This document shows, piece after piece, positions 34,741 through 45,156 of a stretch of 64,000 nucleotides of DNA. The position numbers were made by a program, and so were the translations under genes. Under the pieces are notes generated by a model. The model saw nothing but the letters and a program-made list of their open reading frames with translations, was not told where the DNA came from and searched no databases. Position 1 is the first letter of the stretch. Each line of letters begins with the position of its first letter. Source of the stretch: Cyanobium sp. Cruz CV13-4-11 (lineage in GTDB: Bacteria; Cyanobacteriota; Cyanobacteriia; PCC-6307; Cyanobiaceae); assembly GCF_024346055.1 (NCBI RefSeq), contig NZ_JAGQCH010000011.1, positions 1 to 64,000 of the forward strand, read 5' to 3'.

Positions 34741-36500
34741 ACGGCGAACGCAAGCTGGTAGAGGAGCTGCGCCGGTCGATGGGCAGGCTTGAGGCTGCCC
34801 TGGGCACCATCAGCGATGCCCTGGTGATCACCAGTTGCGACGGGCAGGTGCTCTGGTGTAACGCCAGCTATTCCCAGTTGGTGGAGCGGCCCCCTCCGGA
34901 TCTGCTGGGCGAATCGATCTACGACCAGCTCCCCCGTGACTGCGAGGGTGCCCCCCTGGTGAACACCGAACAGGTGCTCGCCGGCGGCGAGCTGGGGGGA
35001 CAGTTCACCAAGGTGCTGAACCGCAATAAACTGCGCGCCATCGAGGTTGAGTGGAAGCCCATCCGCAGCGAGTGGCTGCGCCCCCTGATCTTCTGCTTAC
35101 GGGACGTCAGCGCCCTGCTCTCCTACGAACAGCTGCGGGTCGAGGCCGAGCGGCTCGAGCGCCGCCGCCAGCAGACCGAGAACCTGAACCGGGCGCTGGA
35201 GCTGGAACGCCTCGCCCTGGCCACCAAGGTGATGGAGTGCCCGGTCACCGGCCTGCCCAACCGTCGGGGACTCCACGTCAGCATCCGTGCCGCCCTCAAT
35301 ACCCAGCGGGAGAACGGCGGCCGGATCAGCATCCTGTTCTGCGATCTCAACTCTTTCAAGGAAATCAACGACCTTCACGGCCACCAGATCGGCGACGACC
35401 TGCTGATCGAGATCGGTCGACGGCTGAAGCGCTCCCTGCGTTTCGGTGACATCCTCTCGCGCCTTGGCGGCGACGAGTTCGTGGTGCTCACGATGGGCAT
35501 TTTTGATGAGAACGATGCCTTCCAAATGGCGATGCGCCTCAATGACGCCGTAGGCCAGGCATGGTCGGTGGAAGACCATACGATCCGCCCATCGATGAGC
35601 ATTGGCATCACCATCTCAGACGATCCTGAGATCTCCGTCAATGAGTTGATCCGGAGGGCCGATCTTGCCATGTACGAAGCCAAGACAAACGGTGATCATC
35701 ACATCTCTTTCTACCACCCCTCCATTGACAAGAAGGTGAGAAAGAACATCCAACTGCGCCATCAACTGGAGGGAGCTCTCCAGAATGAGGCCATGTTCCT
35801 GGCCTATCAGCCGATCGTCGAGCTGGGCAATCACATGGTGGTGGGTATGGAGGCGTTGTTGCGGCTGGGAGCCATCGCCTCGCCGATTGCCGCCCCGTCG
35901 GAATTCATTCCCCTGGCGGAACGAACGGCCCTGATTCTGCCGATCGGCCGCTGGGTGATCAGTCAGGCCCTGAAGTGCCTATGCAAGCTTCGCTCCGAGG
36001 GATCGGATGTCACCATGGCGGTCAACGTGAGCCCCATGCAGCTGAAGGAGAGTGGCTTCAGCGACTTCTTCCTCAGCCAGGCGGAACGGGCCGGTATTGA
36101 TCCCTCCTGGACGGTGATCGAGGTCACTGAGAGCATCCTGATTGAACATCCGTACCTGGCCACATCCGAGCTGAGCCGATTACGGGACGCTGGCGTCAAA
36201 GTGCATCTCGATGACTTCGGCACCGGTTACTCCAGCATGTCCTGGCTGGCACGACTGCCGATCGACACCATCAAGGTGGATCGAAGTTTCATCTCCGATT
36301 TTCTCCACGATCACCGCAAGGCCGTGGTGCTTGAGGCCATGATTCGCCTCTCCCGCGACCTGGGCATGGGCCTGATCGCCGAAGGCATCGAGACCATCGA
36401 GCAGCATGCGGGTCTGCTCGCCATGGGTTGTGTCCGGGGTCAGGGCTATCTCTTCGGCCGTCCCGAACCTCTCAGCCATAGCTGCGCGGTCCCGGCGTGA
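34737..36500 (+). CDS. PAS-GGDEF-EAL cyclic di-GMP enzyme
   Basis: The 587-residue soluble protein has an N-terminal PAS-like domain ([21 protein letters not shown]) at about 28-135, a short coiled linker rich in Glu and Arg, a GGDEF domain with [11 protein letters not shown] and an intact [11 protein letters not shown], and a C-terminal EAL domain with [43 protein letters not shown] and AEGIET, all catalytic residues present. It can potentially both make and degrade cyclic di-GMP. It lies between sdhA and sdhB on the opposite strand, and its end overlaps the end of sdhA by 29 bases. The start is GTG 34737. Confidence 0.92.
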   Translation: MNGERKLVEELRRSMGRLEAALGTISDALVITSCDGQVLWCNASYSQLVERPPPDLLGESIYDQLPRDCEGAPLVNTEQVLAGGELGGQFTKVLNRNKLRAIEVEWKPIRSEWLRPLIFCLRDVSALLSYEQLRVEAERLERRRQQTENLNRALELERLALATKVMECPVTGLPNRRGLHVSIRAALNTQRENGGRISILFCDLNSFKEINDLHGHQIGDDLLIEIGRRLKRSLRFGDILSRLGGDEFVVLTMGIFDENDAFQMAMRLNDAVGQAWSVEDHTIRPSMSIGITISDDPEISVNELIRRADLAMYEAKTNGDHHISFYHPSIDKKVRKNIQLRHQLEGALQNEAMFLAYQPIVELGNHMVVGMEALLRLGAIASPIAAPSEFIPLAERTALILPIGRWVISQALKCLCKLRSEGSDVTMAVNVSPMQLKESGFSDFFLSQAERAGIDPSWTVIEVTESILIEHPYLATSELSRLRDAGVKVHLDDFGTGYSSMSWLARLPIDTIKVDRSFISDFLHDHRKAVVLEAMIRLSRDLGMGLIAEGIETIEQHAGLLAMGCVRGQGYLFGRPEPLSHSCAVPA

Positions 36501-38397
36501 TGGATCGGAACACGAGCGGCTCGCTGTGCCGGATGGGAGTGGCTCCGGGCCGGTGCTCCCAGGCGGCGATGTGGGCGAAGCGTTCATCATCCCGCTGGGC
36601 TTCGCCGGCCGGGGTCTGATGGTCCTCGCGGAAATGGGCGCCGCAGGATTCCTCCCGGGCCAGGGCATCGCGCAGCATCAGATCCGCCAGTCCGAAGAAA
36701 TCCTCCAGCCGCAGGGCCTTGGTCAGCTCACCATCGAGGAGGCCGTCCTCCTGGGGAATGCCGACCTCTTGCAGGAATTTCTCCCGTAGCGCCTCCAGCT
36801 CATCGACCGCCGCCGTGAGGCGATCCGGCCGGCGGCTGATGCCGCAGGCGTCAATCATCAGGTGGCCGAGGCTCCGGTGGAAGACATCGACGGGTTGGGA
36901 GCCACCCACGCGGCGCAGGGCCTCAAGGCGTGCCCCCACCGCCGCCAGCGCCTCGCGGCAGGCCGGGTGGTCGGCCGGCAGGGGGCCGCCGCTGGCCCGC
37001 TCCGCCAGCCAGCCCGTCACCGTTGCCGGGGCGATGAAATAGCCATCAGCCAGCGCCTGCATCAGGGCACTGGCCCCCAGCCGGTTGGCGCCATGCTCCG
37101 AGAAATTGGCCTCGCCGAGCACGAAAAGCCCCGGCACCGTGCTCATCAGGTGGTAGTCCACCCACAGCCCGCCCATCGTGTAGTGGGGCGCGGGATAGAT
37201 CCGCATCGGCGTGGTCCTGGGGTCGTCGCCGGTGATTCGCTCGTACATCTCCAGCAGGTTGCCGTAGCGGGCCTCGATCGCTTCGGGACCGTCCCGGGCG
37301 ATGGCCTCGGCCAGGTCGAGATACACCGAACGTCCCCCGGGCCCAACGCCCCGGCCCTCCAGGCAGAGCTCACGGGCGCGGCGTGAGGCCAGATCCCGGG
37401 GCACCAGATTGCCGTAGCTGGGGTATTGCCGCTCGAGGAAGTAATCCCGCTCCGCTGCCGGGATCGCCGCCGGCGGCCGGTCGTCGCCGGGGCGCAGCGG
37501 CAACCAGATCCGACCGTCGTTGCGCAGGCTCTCGCTCATCAAGGTGAGCTTGCTCTGATGGAGATCACCGCTGGGAATGCAGGTGGGGTGGATCTGGGTG
37601 AAGCAGGGGTTGGCGAAGCAGGCCCCCCGCCGATGGGCCTGCCAGATCGCCGTGGCGTTCGACTTCAGGGCATTGGTGGAGAGGTAGAAGACGTTGGAAT
37701 AGCCACCGGTGGCCAGCAGCACGGCATCGGCGCTGAGCACCTCCAGCGCACCGGTGAGCTGGTGCCGGCAGACCACCCCCCTGGCGACTCCGTCGTGGAC
37801 GATCAGGTCAAGCATGTCGCGGCGGCAGAGCAGTTCCACCCGGCCGGCGGCCACCTGCCGCAGCATCGCCTGGTAGGCGCCGTAAAGCAGCTGCTGCCCC
37901 GTCTGGCCCCGGGCATAGAAGGTGCGGCTCACCAGGGCCCCGCCGAAGCTGCGGTTGGCGAGGGTGCCGCCGTACTCCCGCGCGAAAGGCACCCCCTGGG
38001 CCACGCACTGGTCGATGATCGAGCCACTGATCTCCGCCAGCCGGTGGCAGCCCGCTTCCCGGGCGCGGAAATCACCGCCCTTCACGGTGTCGCGGAAGAG
38101 GCGCTCGACGCTGTCGCCGTCGTTGGCGTAGTTGCGGGCGGCGTTGATGCCCCCCTGGGCCGCCACCGAGTGGGCCCGGCGCGGGCTGTCGTGGTACGTG
38201 AGCACCTGCACCCGGTAGCCCTGCTCGGCCAGGCAGGCGGCAGCCGAGGCCCCCGCCAGACCACTGCCCACCACCAGGATCCGCAGCCCCTGCTTGCGGT
38301 TGGGGCTGAGCAGCGGCAAGCTCTCCCGGCAGCGCTGCCAGGCGGTGGCGATGGGGCCTTCCGGCAGGCGCGGATCCAGACGCGGATTGGGGCTCAT
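36472..38397 (-). CDS. sdhA: Succinate dehydrogenase/fumarate reductase flavoprotein subunit
   Basis: The 641-residue protein from ATG 38397 has a dinucleotide-binding start ([24 protein letters not shown]), the flavin-linkage region [15 protein letters not shown] with the histidine that carries covalent FAD in this family, [36 protein letters not shown] and [23 protein letters not shown]. It oxidises succinate to fumarate. An apparent frame extension to 38613 is antisense-like and overlaps sdhC. Its start overlaps the sdhC stop by four bases, so sdhC-sdhA are coupled. Confidence 0.96.
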   Translation of the reverse strand: MSPNPRLDPRLPEGPIATAWQRCRESLPLLSPNRKQGLRILVVGSGLAGASAAACLAEQGYRVQVLTYHDSPRRAHSVAAQGGINAARNYANDGDSVERLFRDTVKGGDFRAREAGCHRLAEISGSIIDQCVAQGVPFAREYGGTLANRSFGGALVSRTFYARGQTGQQLLYGAYQAMLRQVAAGRVELLCRRDMLDLIVHDGVARGVVCRHQLTGALEVLSADAVLLATGGYSNVFYLSTNALKSNATAIWQAHRRGACFANPCFTQIHPTCIPSGDLHQSKLTLMSESLRNDGRIWLPLRPGDDRPPAAIPAAERDYFLERQYPSYGNLVPRDLASRRARELCLEGRGVGPGGRSVYLDLAEAIARDGPEAIEARYGNLLEMYERITGDDPRTTPMRIYPAPHYTMGGLWVDYHLMSTVPGLFVLGEANFSEHGANRLGASALMQALADGYFIAPATVTGWLAERASGGPLPADHPACREALAAVGARLEALRRVGGSQPVDVFHRSLGHLMIDACGISRRPDRLTAAVDELEALREKFLQEVGIPQEDGLLDGELTKALRLEDFFGLADLMLRDALAREESCGAHFREDHQTPAGEAQRDDERFAHIAAWEHRPGATPIRHSEPLVFRSITPGPRSYG

Positions 38398-39041
38398 CCG
38401 CCTGCCAGCAGCGGGACGGCGGGCCGCAGCACCAGGGCGAGGGGAAGCAGCGTGAAGCCCGCGCCCAGCAGCAGGGCCAGCCCCCGACCACCCAGGCGCA
38501 GGGCCGCCGCATGGGCGGGATCGAGCAGACCCAGCCGGCGCACGGCGCTCTCGGCGCCATGCAGCAGGTGCAGACCCGCCGCCAAACCGGCAGCCCCATA
38601 GAGGGCCAGGCACCAGGGCGCCTGCAACACGGTCAGCACCGTGGCCAGTTCAGCGCCGGCTGGCGGCCGGTGCCAGCGCAGCTGGACCAGGTGGACGGCA
38701 AGGAACAGCAGCAGCAGCGATCCACTCCAGGGGATCAGCCGGGCCGCCAGGGCCGTCAGCGACTCCCATGGCCCCTGGCGGCGGCTGCGCAGGGGGCTGG
38801 CCGCCGGGCCGCGGGCCTGGCGGTTGACGCGGGCCCGGTGCAGCGAGAGCAGGGGATGGCCCAGGCCGGCCGCCAGCAGGCCCACCTCCAGCCAGGGAAG
38901 CCAGGCCTGCTGGTGCAGGGAGGTGGCGAAGCGTTCGAACCCCAACGGATCCAGCAGGGCCATCCCAACGCCACCCAGGTGAATAGCCAGAAAGAGCACC
39001 AGAGCCAGGCCGGTGACGGCGATCCAGAATCCGACGATCAT
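38394..39041 (-). CDS. sdhC: Succinate dehydrogenase cytochrome b subunit (one-subunit type)
   Basis: The 215-residue protein has five predicted transmembrane stretches and histidines placed in helices ([52 protein letters not shown]) that suit two b-type hemes. This is the Bacillus-type, single-membrane-subunit anchor found in cyanobacteria. It anchors SdhA-SdhB and reduces quinone. It is the first gene of the sdhCA unit. Confidence 0.9.
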   Translation of the reverse strand: MIVGFWIAVTGLALVLFLAIHLGGVGMALLDPLGFERFATSLHQQAWLPWLEVGLLAAGLGHPLLSLHRARVNRQARGPAASPLRSRRQGPWESLTALAARLIPWSGSLLLLFLAVHLVQLRWHRPPAGAELATVLTVLQAPWCLALYGAAGLAAGLHLLHGAESAVRRLGLLDPAHAAALRLGGRGLALLLGAGFTLLPLALVLRPAVPLLAGG

Positions 39042-39617
39042 TCAGCTGAAGGTGAGCCCCTTTGGAGGCAAGGTGACAGAAAGCATCCGGTGGGTCGGGT
39101 GATGGTCACCGGAAGGGCGGCCTCCATGCAGAGGTCTGACCCGTTCCCTCACCGGAATCGATCTTACTCACCTGAAACCATGACGCCTCGCCGGACGATG
39201 GCCTGACGGCAGTTCGGGAGCAGCTGAAGGTCTACCCCCACCAGCCTTCTGGGACGCGTCCTGCTCAGGTGAGGCAACGCGCTCATCACTTCCAGTGGTG
39301 GAGTGTGCAGCAAGTTTGATGACGCTCTTCTTCAAGCGCTGGGCCCACCGCCAGCCCTCCATCACGGCACCTGTGCCTGGTTCCTCTGAAGCCACGATCT
39401 GTTGCGACGAGTTAGACCAGAAAGCTTCGAGTCTGATTTTGGGAAACCATACGATCCGTCGTCCGCTCCTCCTCCGTCGCATCGCTTCTGCCGATCCTCA
39501 AGCCATGACCTCAAGTGGAGGCTTGCGTGACAACGGCCCAGCAGCGGAACCCATCACGTTGTCCGAAGGTAGGGTCCAGGTTCGCGGCTATCGTTCCAGT
39601 TCGAACACCACGGACGT
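39042..39617. other. Intergenic stretch with no supported gene
   Basis: About 575 bases between the sdhC start and the glycosyltransferase remnant. Short frames on both strands show no family resemblance. The sequence is less G+C-rich than its neighbours. It must hold the sdhC promoter near 39042-39110. The rest looks like the edge of the decayed glycosyltransferase locus. Confidence 0.4.
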
Positions 39618-40503
39618 GTGTTGAGAGTCGCCTTTGCCCATTACAGTCAGGCGCATGACATCAGCGGCGTCACCACCTGGGTTCTAGGCCTCGCCAGACG
39701 ATTGTCAGCAGGTGGCGTCCCCGTCGCCATCCATTTTGTTATCTCCCGGTGATCCACCCATCTTCGAAGAGTTACGCCAGCAGGGAATTGAGGTGTTCTC
39801 GGCACCAAGACGGTCTTGTTTGAAAGAAGATGTCCAGGAAACGCTCGCCTTTCTCAACGACTGGCAACCAACGGTATTCCTGCCCCAATGCAAACCGGCC
39901 CACTTTGCGGCGGCGGCCCAGGCGGGCTCGCGGGGTCTTCCCTGGGCGCTCACCCTGCATTCGGATGACCCGGATTACTGGGCCACGGTCGGGGCCTTTG
40001 GGGGACCCAGCCATGGGTGCTCCCTGGTCTGTGTGTCCCGCCACATCCGCGACGAACTGACTCCCCGAACGATCGGGGGGACGGCCAGCGTCATTCCCTG
40101 TGGCATTCCCGAGCTCGTGGATCACGAGCGCACCGGCCTGCTGGTGTCGGAGGATCCGGCCGAAGCGGCCCGAGCCCTGCGGCGACTGGCCGACGATCCC
40201 GACCTCTGGCGGCGTTGCTCAACGGCGGCCAGGGATCTCGTCGCCCAGCACTACAGCGCCGAAGGGAGTGACCGGCAGTGGCTCCAGCTGCTGGAGGGCC
40301 TGGACCGTCAGTTCAACAACGCCCCATCCGGCCCCTATCCAATCGACAGCCGCCGGATCGACAGCCTGCACCGGATCGATCCCAGCTTTCACAAGGACTA
40401 TGTCCAACCTGTGCCGCCGTCCATCCCGCTGCGTCAGACCCTGCGCACTGCCATCGCCCGGGCCAAGCATCGGATCAAGCGGTTGCTGAGCCGTCACCCC
40501 TGA
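39618..40503 (+). pseudogene. Family-4 glycosyltransferase, broken by a frameshift and an internal deletion
   Basis: A GTG at 39618 starts a good GT4 N-terminus (VAFAHYSQAHDISGVTTWVL, then GLARRLSAGGVPVAIHF) that stops at 39752. The same protein continues one frame over from about 39740 (LLSPGDPPIFEELRQQGIEVFS, then TVFLPQCKPAHFAAAA, LTLHSDDPDYWA, VCVSRHIRDEL). At about 40095-40112 VIPCGIP is joined straight to ELVDHERTGLLV, although about 130-150 residues (donor-sugar domain with the catalytic E-x7-E) normally lie between. The deletion probably went through the repeated GIPE. A C-terminal tail to 40503 remains. Two independent lesions make it non-functional. Confidence 0.78.
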
Positions 40504-40553
40504 GTCGCCACCCGGCATGGGAGGGTGCCCTGGATCCTCGGCTGCAGGCCGCC

Positions 40554-41813
40554 GTGCGCCTTTCGCGCCCCTCCACCCTCTTCTGCGCCTTCCTGACGCT
40601 GCTGAACGACCGGCTGGGGGAGAGCATCGTCTTCCCGCTGCTGCCGTTCCTGCTGGCGGGGTTCACCACCGACGGCCGCACCCTGGGCCTGCTGGCCGGC
40701 AGCTACGCCCTCGCCCAGTTCGCCTTCACCCCCCTGATCGGGGCCCTCAGCGACCGCTACGGCCGCAAGCCCGTGATCACCGCCTGCGTGGCCGGTTCGG
40801 TGCTGGGCCTGGGGATGTTCGCCGTCACCGTGATCCTGCCCTGGAGCCGCCTCTGGCCGGCGGCCGCCGCCAGCGGTCTGCCCCTGGCCCTCCTCTTCGC
40901 CGCCCGCCTGATCGACGGGGTGAGCGGCGGCACCGCCGCCACGGCGGCGGCCGTGCTGGCCGACATCTCAACCCCGGAGCGGCGGGCCCGGGCCTTCGGC
41001 CTGATCGGTGTGGCCTTCGGACTGGGATTCATCCTCGGTCCGGCCCTGGGCGGCCTGCTGGGCCGCATCGACGTGAGCCTGCCGCTGCTGCTCGCCGTGG
41101 GTTTCGCCGTGCTGAACCTGGTGGTGGTGGTGACCCTGCTGCCGGAAACCCATCCGCCCGAGGCTCGTCTGCCCCTGCCCAGGCAATGGGAGCTGCAGCC
41201 CTTCGGCCAGCTGCAGCGGGTGTTCGCCAATCCCCGGGTGCGGCGCCTCTGCGCCGCCTTCTTCCTCTTTTTCCTGGGGTTCAGCGGCTTCACTGCCCTG
41301 CTGGTGCTCTACTTCAAACAGGTGTTCGGCTGGGGTCCGGGCCTCTCGGCCGGCGCCTTCCTGGTGGTGGGTGTGGTGGCCACGGTGGTGCAGGGCGGTC
41401 TGATCGGTCCGCTGGTGCAGCGACTGGGGGAGTGGCGTCTCACCCAGATCGGCCTGGGCTGCGTCATGGCGGGCTTCCTGCTGGTGCCCCTGGCGGAGCG
41501 CCAGAACGCCGTGCCCGTGGTGTTCACGGCGGTGGCGATCCTGGCCCTGGGCACCGGTCTGGTGACCCCAAGCCTGCGCAGCCTGGTGTCTCGGCGGCTG
41601 GCCGACAGCGGCCAGGGCGCCGCCCTGGGCAGCCTGCAGGGTCTGCAGAGCCTGGCCAGCTTCCTGGGGCCGCCCCTGGCGGGGTTGGCCTACGAGACCA
41701 TCGGCCGCCGCAGCCCGTTCTGGCTGGGGATTCTCCTGATGGCGATCGTGGTCTGGCTTGTGGCGGCTGGATCCCACTCGGAATCCCAGCGTCAAGCAGA
41801 GGCGACACCCTGA
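40554..41813 (+). CDS. MFS multidrug/efflux transporter (TetA-like)
   Basis: The protein has 12 predicted helices and the MFS signature between helices 2 and 3 (GALSDRYGRKPV) plus RLIDGVSGGTAATAAAVLADIS and GLIGVAFGLGFILGPALGG in helices 4 and 5, features of drug-proton antiporters. NDRLGESIVFPLLP at the first helix is typical of cyanobacterial members. GTG 40554 gives a 419-residue protein; the open frame is longer upstream, but that part overlaps the broken glycosyltransferase. The substrate is unknown. Confidence 0.86.
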   Translation: MRLSRPSTLFCAFLTLLNDRLGESIVFPLLPFLLAGFTTDGRTLGLLAGSYALAQFAFTPLIGALSDRYGRKPVITACVAGSVLGLGMFAVTVILPWSRLWPAAAASGLPLALLFAARLIDGVSGGTAATAAAVLADISTPERRARAFGLIGVAFGLGFILGPALGGLLGRIDVSLPLLLAVGFAVLNLVVVVTLLPETHPPEARLPLPRQWELQPFGQLQRVFANPRVRRLCAAFFLFFLGFSGFTALLVLYFKQVFGWGPGLSAGAFLVVGVVATVVQGGLIGPLVQRLGEWRLTQIGLGCVMAGFLLVPLAERQNAVPVVFTAVAILALGTGLVTPSLRSLVSRRLADSGQGAALGSLQGLQSLASFLGPPLAGLAYETIGRRSPFWLGILLMAIVVWLVAAGSHSESQRQAEATP

Positions 41814-41869
41814 GGGCGGGATCGCCATTGCTACGTTGCGTTTCCCCTATGCCCGCGGAGCTCCGCCGT

Positions 41870-44011
41870 ATGTCGTCTCAGCCGGTCGTCGCGCCCGATC
41901 TCTACATCAATCGCGAGCAGAGTTGGATCGATTTCAACCATCGGGTGCTGGCGCTGGCACTCGACGAGCACACCCCCCTGCTGGAGCAGGCCAAATTCAG
42001 CGCCATCTTCAGCAACAACCTCGACGAGTTCTTCATGGTGCGGGTGGCTTCGCTGAAGTCCCAGGAGGAGGCAGGGGTCACCAGCCGCAGTGACGACGGC
42101 CTGACCCCCCAGGAACAGCTGGAAGCGATCCACACCAAGCTTCGTCCCCTGCTGGAGATGCAGCAGCAACACTACCGCCATTCCCTCAAGACCCACCTCG
42201 CCGAATACGGCGTCCAGCTGCTCGACTACCTGAGGCTCAACGAGGCCCAGAAAGCCTGGGCCGACGACTACTTCCGCAAGGCGATCTTTCCGGTGCTCAC
42301 GCCCCTGGCCGTCGACCCGGCCCACCCGTTCCCGTTCCTGAGCAACCTGAGCCTCAACGTGGCGGCCCTGATCCGCGACCCCGACACCGGCCGGCAGCAG
42401 TTCGCCCGGGTGAAGGTGCCCCAGAAGATCCTGCCCCGCTTCGTGCCGATCCCCACGGAGCTGAGTGGCATCGTGCCCACGCCGGGATTCACGGCGGTTC
42501 CCCTGGAGCAGCTGGTGGCCTTCAACCTGTGCTGGCTGTTCCCCGGCATGACCATCGAGGGGCACTACTTCTTCCGCATCACCCGCGACGCTGATCTGGA
42601 ACTGCGGGACCTGGAGGCCGACGACCTGATGGAGGCCCTGCAGGAGGGACTGCGCAAGCGCCGGGTCGGCGGCGAGGTGGTGCGTTTGGAGGTGGCCAAC
42701 GAGATGCCCGAGGAGGTGGTGCACCTGCTGATGGAGGGCACCGATGTGGAGCCGGAGGACGTCTACCGCACCAACGGGCCCCTCGGCCTCGACGATCTGA
42801 TGAGCCTGATGGCGATCCCCCTCAGCCAGTTGCGGGACGCCCCCCACCAGGGCCGCACCGTACCGGCCCTGGTGCGGGCCCAGCGCAGCCAGCTGGAGGA
42901 TGGGTCGATCAAGCAGGAGGAATTCGAGAGCATCTTCTCGGTGCTGCGCCGCGGCGATGTGCTGCTGCACCATCCCTTCGACCTCTTCTCCACCTCGGTG
43001 GAGGAGTTCCTCAGGCAGGCCGCCGACGATGCTTCGGTGCTGGCGATCAAGATGACCCTCTACCGCACGTCGAAGGACTCACCGGTGGTGGCCTCCCTGA
43101 TCCGGGCCGCCGAGAACGGCAAGCAGGTGATGGCCCTGGTGGAGCTCAAGGCCCGCTTCGACGAAGACAACAACATCCAGTGGGCACGCCAGCTGGAGCG
43201 CTCCGGAGTGCACGTGGTGTATGGGGTGCTGGGGCTCAAGACCCACACCAAAGTGCTGCTGGTGGTGCGGCGCGAGAAGGGAGCCCTGCGCAGTTACGCG
43301 CACATCGGCACCGGCAACTACAACTCCAAGACCTCCTCGCTCTACACCGACATCGGCTTGCTCACGGCCCGGGAGGATTTCGGCCAGGACCTGGTGGAGC
43401 TGTTCAACTACCTCACGGGGTTCTCCAAGCAACAGAGTTTCCGCAAGCTGCTGGTGGCGCCAGTCACCCTGCGCAAACGGATGGAGGGGTTGATCCGCCG
43501 GGAAATCGACCATGCGAGAGAAGGTCGCGGAGGACACATCCGGGCCAAGATGAATGCCCTGGTCGACCCCGCCATCATCGCCCTTCTCTATGAAGCGTCC
43601 GCTGCCGGTGTGCGGATCGAACTGATCATCCGCGGCATGTGCTGCCTGCGCCCAGGGGTCGAAGGGGTGAGCGAGGGCATCAGCGTGGTGAGCGTGATCG
43701 GTCGCTTCCTGGAGCATTCCCGGCTGTTCTGGTTCGCCAACGGCGGCCAGCCGGAGATGTTCTTCGGCAGCGCCGACTGGATGCCCCGCAACCTGGACCG
43801 GCGCGTCGAGGCGGTGGCACCGATCGAGGATCCGCGTCTGCAGAAGCAGATCGAGGCCTTGCTTGACCTTTACCTGACCGATACGGGTGCCTGGCACATG
43901 CACAGCGATGGACACTTTGCCCAGCGTCAGCACTCCGGTGAGGCAAAACTGACGCAGATGCTGCTCATGGAACGCTGGCGTGGCGGCCTCGGCGCCGGGG
44001 CCAAAGCGTAG
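41870..44011 (+). CDS. ppk: Polyphosphate kinase 1
   Basis: The 713-residue protein has the Ppk1 four-domain layout: YINREQSWIDFNHRVL at the start, SNNLDEFFMVRVA, the LHHPFDLFSTSVEEFLRQAA segment, the catalytic half with HIGTGNYNSKTSSLYTD (His autophosphorylated) and GQPEMFFGSADWMPRN. It makes polyphosphate from ATP reversibly. ATG 41870 is preferred; an ATG at 41849 would add seven residues. About 115 bases separate it from the sigma factor gene downstream on the same strand. Confidence 0.96.
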   Translation: MSSQPVVAPDLYINREQSWIDFNHRVLALALDEHTPLLEQAKFSAIFSNNLDEFFMVRVASLKSQEEAGVTSRSDDGLTPQEQLEAIHTKLRPLLEMQQQHYRHSLKTHLAEYGVQLLDYLRLNEAQKAWADDYFRKAIFPVLTPLAVDPAHPFPFLSNLSLNVAALIRDPDTGRQQFARVKVPQKILPRFVPIPTELSGIVPTPGFTAVPLEQLVAFNLCWLFPGMTIEGHYFFRITRDADLELRDLEADDLMEALQEGLRKRRVGGEVVRLEVANEMPEEVVHLLMEGTDVEPEDVYRTNGPLGLDDLMSLMAIPLSQLRDAPHQGRTVPALVRAQRSQLEDGSIKQEEFESIFSVLRRGDVLLHHPFDLFSTSVEEFLRQAADDASVLAIKMTLYRTSKDSPVVASLIRAAENGKQVMALVELKARFDEDNNIQWARQLERSGVHVVYGVLGLKTHTKVLLVVRREKGALRSYAHIGTGNYNSKTSSLYTDIGLLTAREDFGQDLVELFNYLTGFSKQQSFRKLLVAPVTLRKRMEGLIRREIDHAREGRGGHIRAKMNALVDPAIIALLYEASAAGVRIELIIRGMCCLRPGVEGVSEGISVVSVIGRFLEHSRLFWFANGGQPEMFFGSADWMPRNLDRRVEAVAPIEDPRLQKQIEALLDLYLTDTGAWHMHSDGHFAQRQHSGEAKLTQMLLMERWRGGLGAGAKA

Positions 44012-44128
44012 CCATCACGACATAAGCAACATTTTTCAGTCAAACTACATACAATCTACTGCTTGATCCTGGTTTCATCCATCCTGTGGTGCTAAATTCC
44101 GGCAAAATTCATTCGGGAGCCTGGGGTG

Positions 44129-45136
44129 ATGGGGACACCTCTGCATTCCGCCCTCTCGCTGCTGAAAAGCAGTGCAGATGGGGCTTCGCCTAGCAGGGCG
44201 AAATCCAGCGGCGGTTCAGTCAGTACCAAGACAACAGCCCGCCAGGGGGGGCGGCTCAGCGCCGATTCCATTGGTTGGTATCTCAGCACCATCGGCCGTG
44301 TGCCGCTTCTTACACCGGCTGAAGAAATCGAACTGGCCCACCACGTTCAGGCCGGCAAGAAATTGCAAGCCCTCGTCGACGGGGAACTCACGGCGCGGCA
44401 GAAGCGGCAGTTGCGCATGGGGCAGCGGGCCCGCGACCGCATGATGGCCGCCAATCTCAGGCTGGTCGTGAGCGTGGCCAAGAAATATCAGAATCAGGGC
44501 CTGGAATTGCTGGATCTGGTTCAGGAAGGGGCCATCGGTCTGGAGCGGGCCGTCGACAAGTTCGACCCCGCCATGGGCTACAAGTTCTCCACCTACGCCT
44601 ACTGGTGGATCCGCCAGGGCATGACCCGGGCCATCGACAACAGCGCCCGCACGATTCGTCTGCCGATTCACATCAGCGAGAAGCTCTCGAAGATGCGGCG
44701 CATCACCCGCGAGCTCTCCCACCGGCTCGGGCGCCAGCCCAACCGGCTCGAGCTGGCCCACGCCATGGGGATGCGGCCCGAGGAGCTGGAGGAACTGATG
44801 ACCCAGAGCGCCCCCTGCGCTTCCCTCGATGCCCATGCCCGGGGCGAAGAAGACCGCAGCACCCTGGGGGAACTGATTGCCGACCCGGCCAGCAACGAGC
44901 ACTTCGATTCGATGGATCGCCATCTTCAGAAGGAACACCTCGGTGCCTGGCTCTCCCAGCTCAACGAGCGGGAACAGAAGATCCTGCGGCTGCGCTTCGG
45001 ACTGGAAGGCGCCGAGCCGCTCACCCTCGCGGAGATCGGCCGCCAGATCAATGTCTCCCGGGAACGGGTGCGGCAGCTGGAAGCCAAGGCGATCATGAAG
45101 CTGCGCCTGATGAGCAATCTCCACCAGGCCGCCTGA
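44129..45136 (+). CDS. Group 2 RNA polymerase sigma factor (RpoD-like)
   Basis: The 335-residue protein lacks region 1.1 and has region 1.2 (SIGWYLSTIGRVPLLTPAEEIELAH), region 2 with NLRLVVSVAKKYQNQG and the -10-reading helix YAYWWIRQGMTRAIDNS, region 3 (LPIHISEKL), and region 4 with LAEIGRQINVSRERVRQLEAKA. This is a non-essential, RpoD-related sigma factor of the cyanobacterial group 2 kind, usually used in stress, dark or nutrient shifts. ATG 44129 is preferred over an adjacent GTG at 44126. A TACAAT element lies at 44050-44055 upstream. Confidence 0.93.
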   Translation: MGTPLHSALSLLKSSADGASPSRAKSSGGSVSTKTTARQGGRLSADSIGWYLSTIGRVPLLTPAEEIELAHHVQAGKKLQALVDGELTARQKRQLRMGQRARDRMMAANLRLVVSVAKKYQNQGLELLDLVQEGAIGLERAVDKFDPAMGYKFSTYAYWWIRQGMTRAIDNSARTIRLPIHISEKLSKMRRITRELSHRLGRQPNRLELAHAMGMRPEELEELMTQSAPCASLDAHARGEEDRSTLGELIADPASNEHFDSMDRHLQKEHLGAWLSQLNEREQKILRLRFGLEGAEPLTLAEIGRQINVSRERVRQLEAKAIMKLRLMSNLHQAA

Positions 45137-45156
45137 CCCCACCTTCCCCGCTGGCG

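Noticed and set aside
36472-38613. Longer sdhA start at 38613
   Set aside because: The extra 72 residues would overlap sdhC and are Arg-, Gly- and Ala-rich with no similarity; ATG 38397 matches the family start.
40517-44011. Single plus-strand frame of 1164 codons covering the MFS gene and ppk
   Set aside because: Only the part from about 41849 matches ppk. The earlier part is out of frame with the MFS gene and low-complexity.
44027-44055. Full sigma-70 promoter for the group 2 sigma gene
   Set aside because: TACAAT at 44050 is a good -10, but 17 bases upstream no TTGACA-like element is visible, so I did not list it as a promoter.
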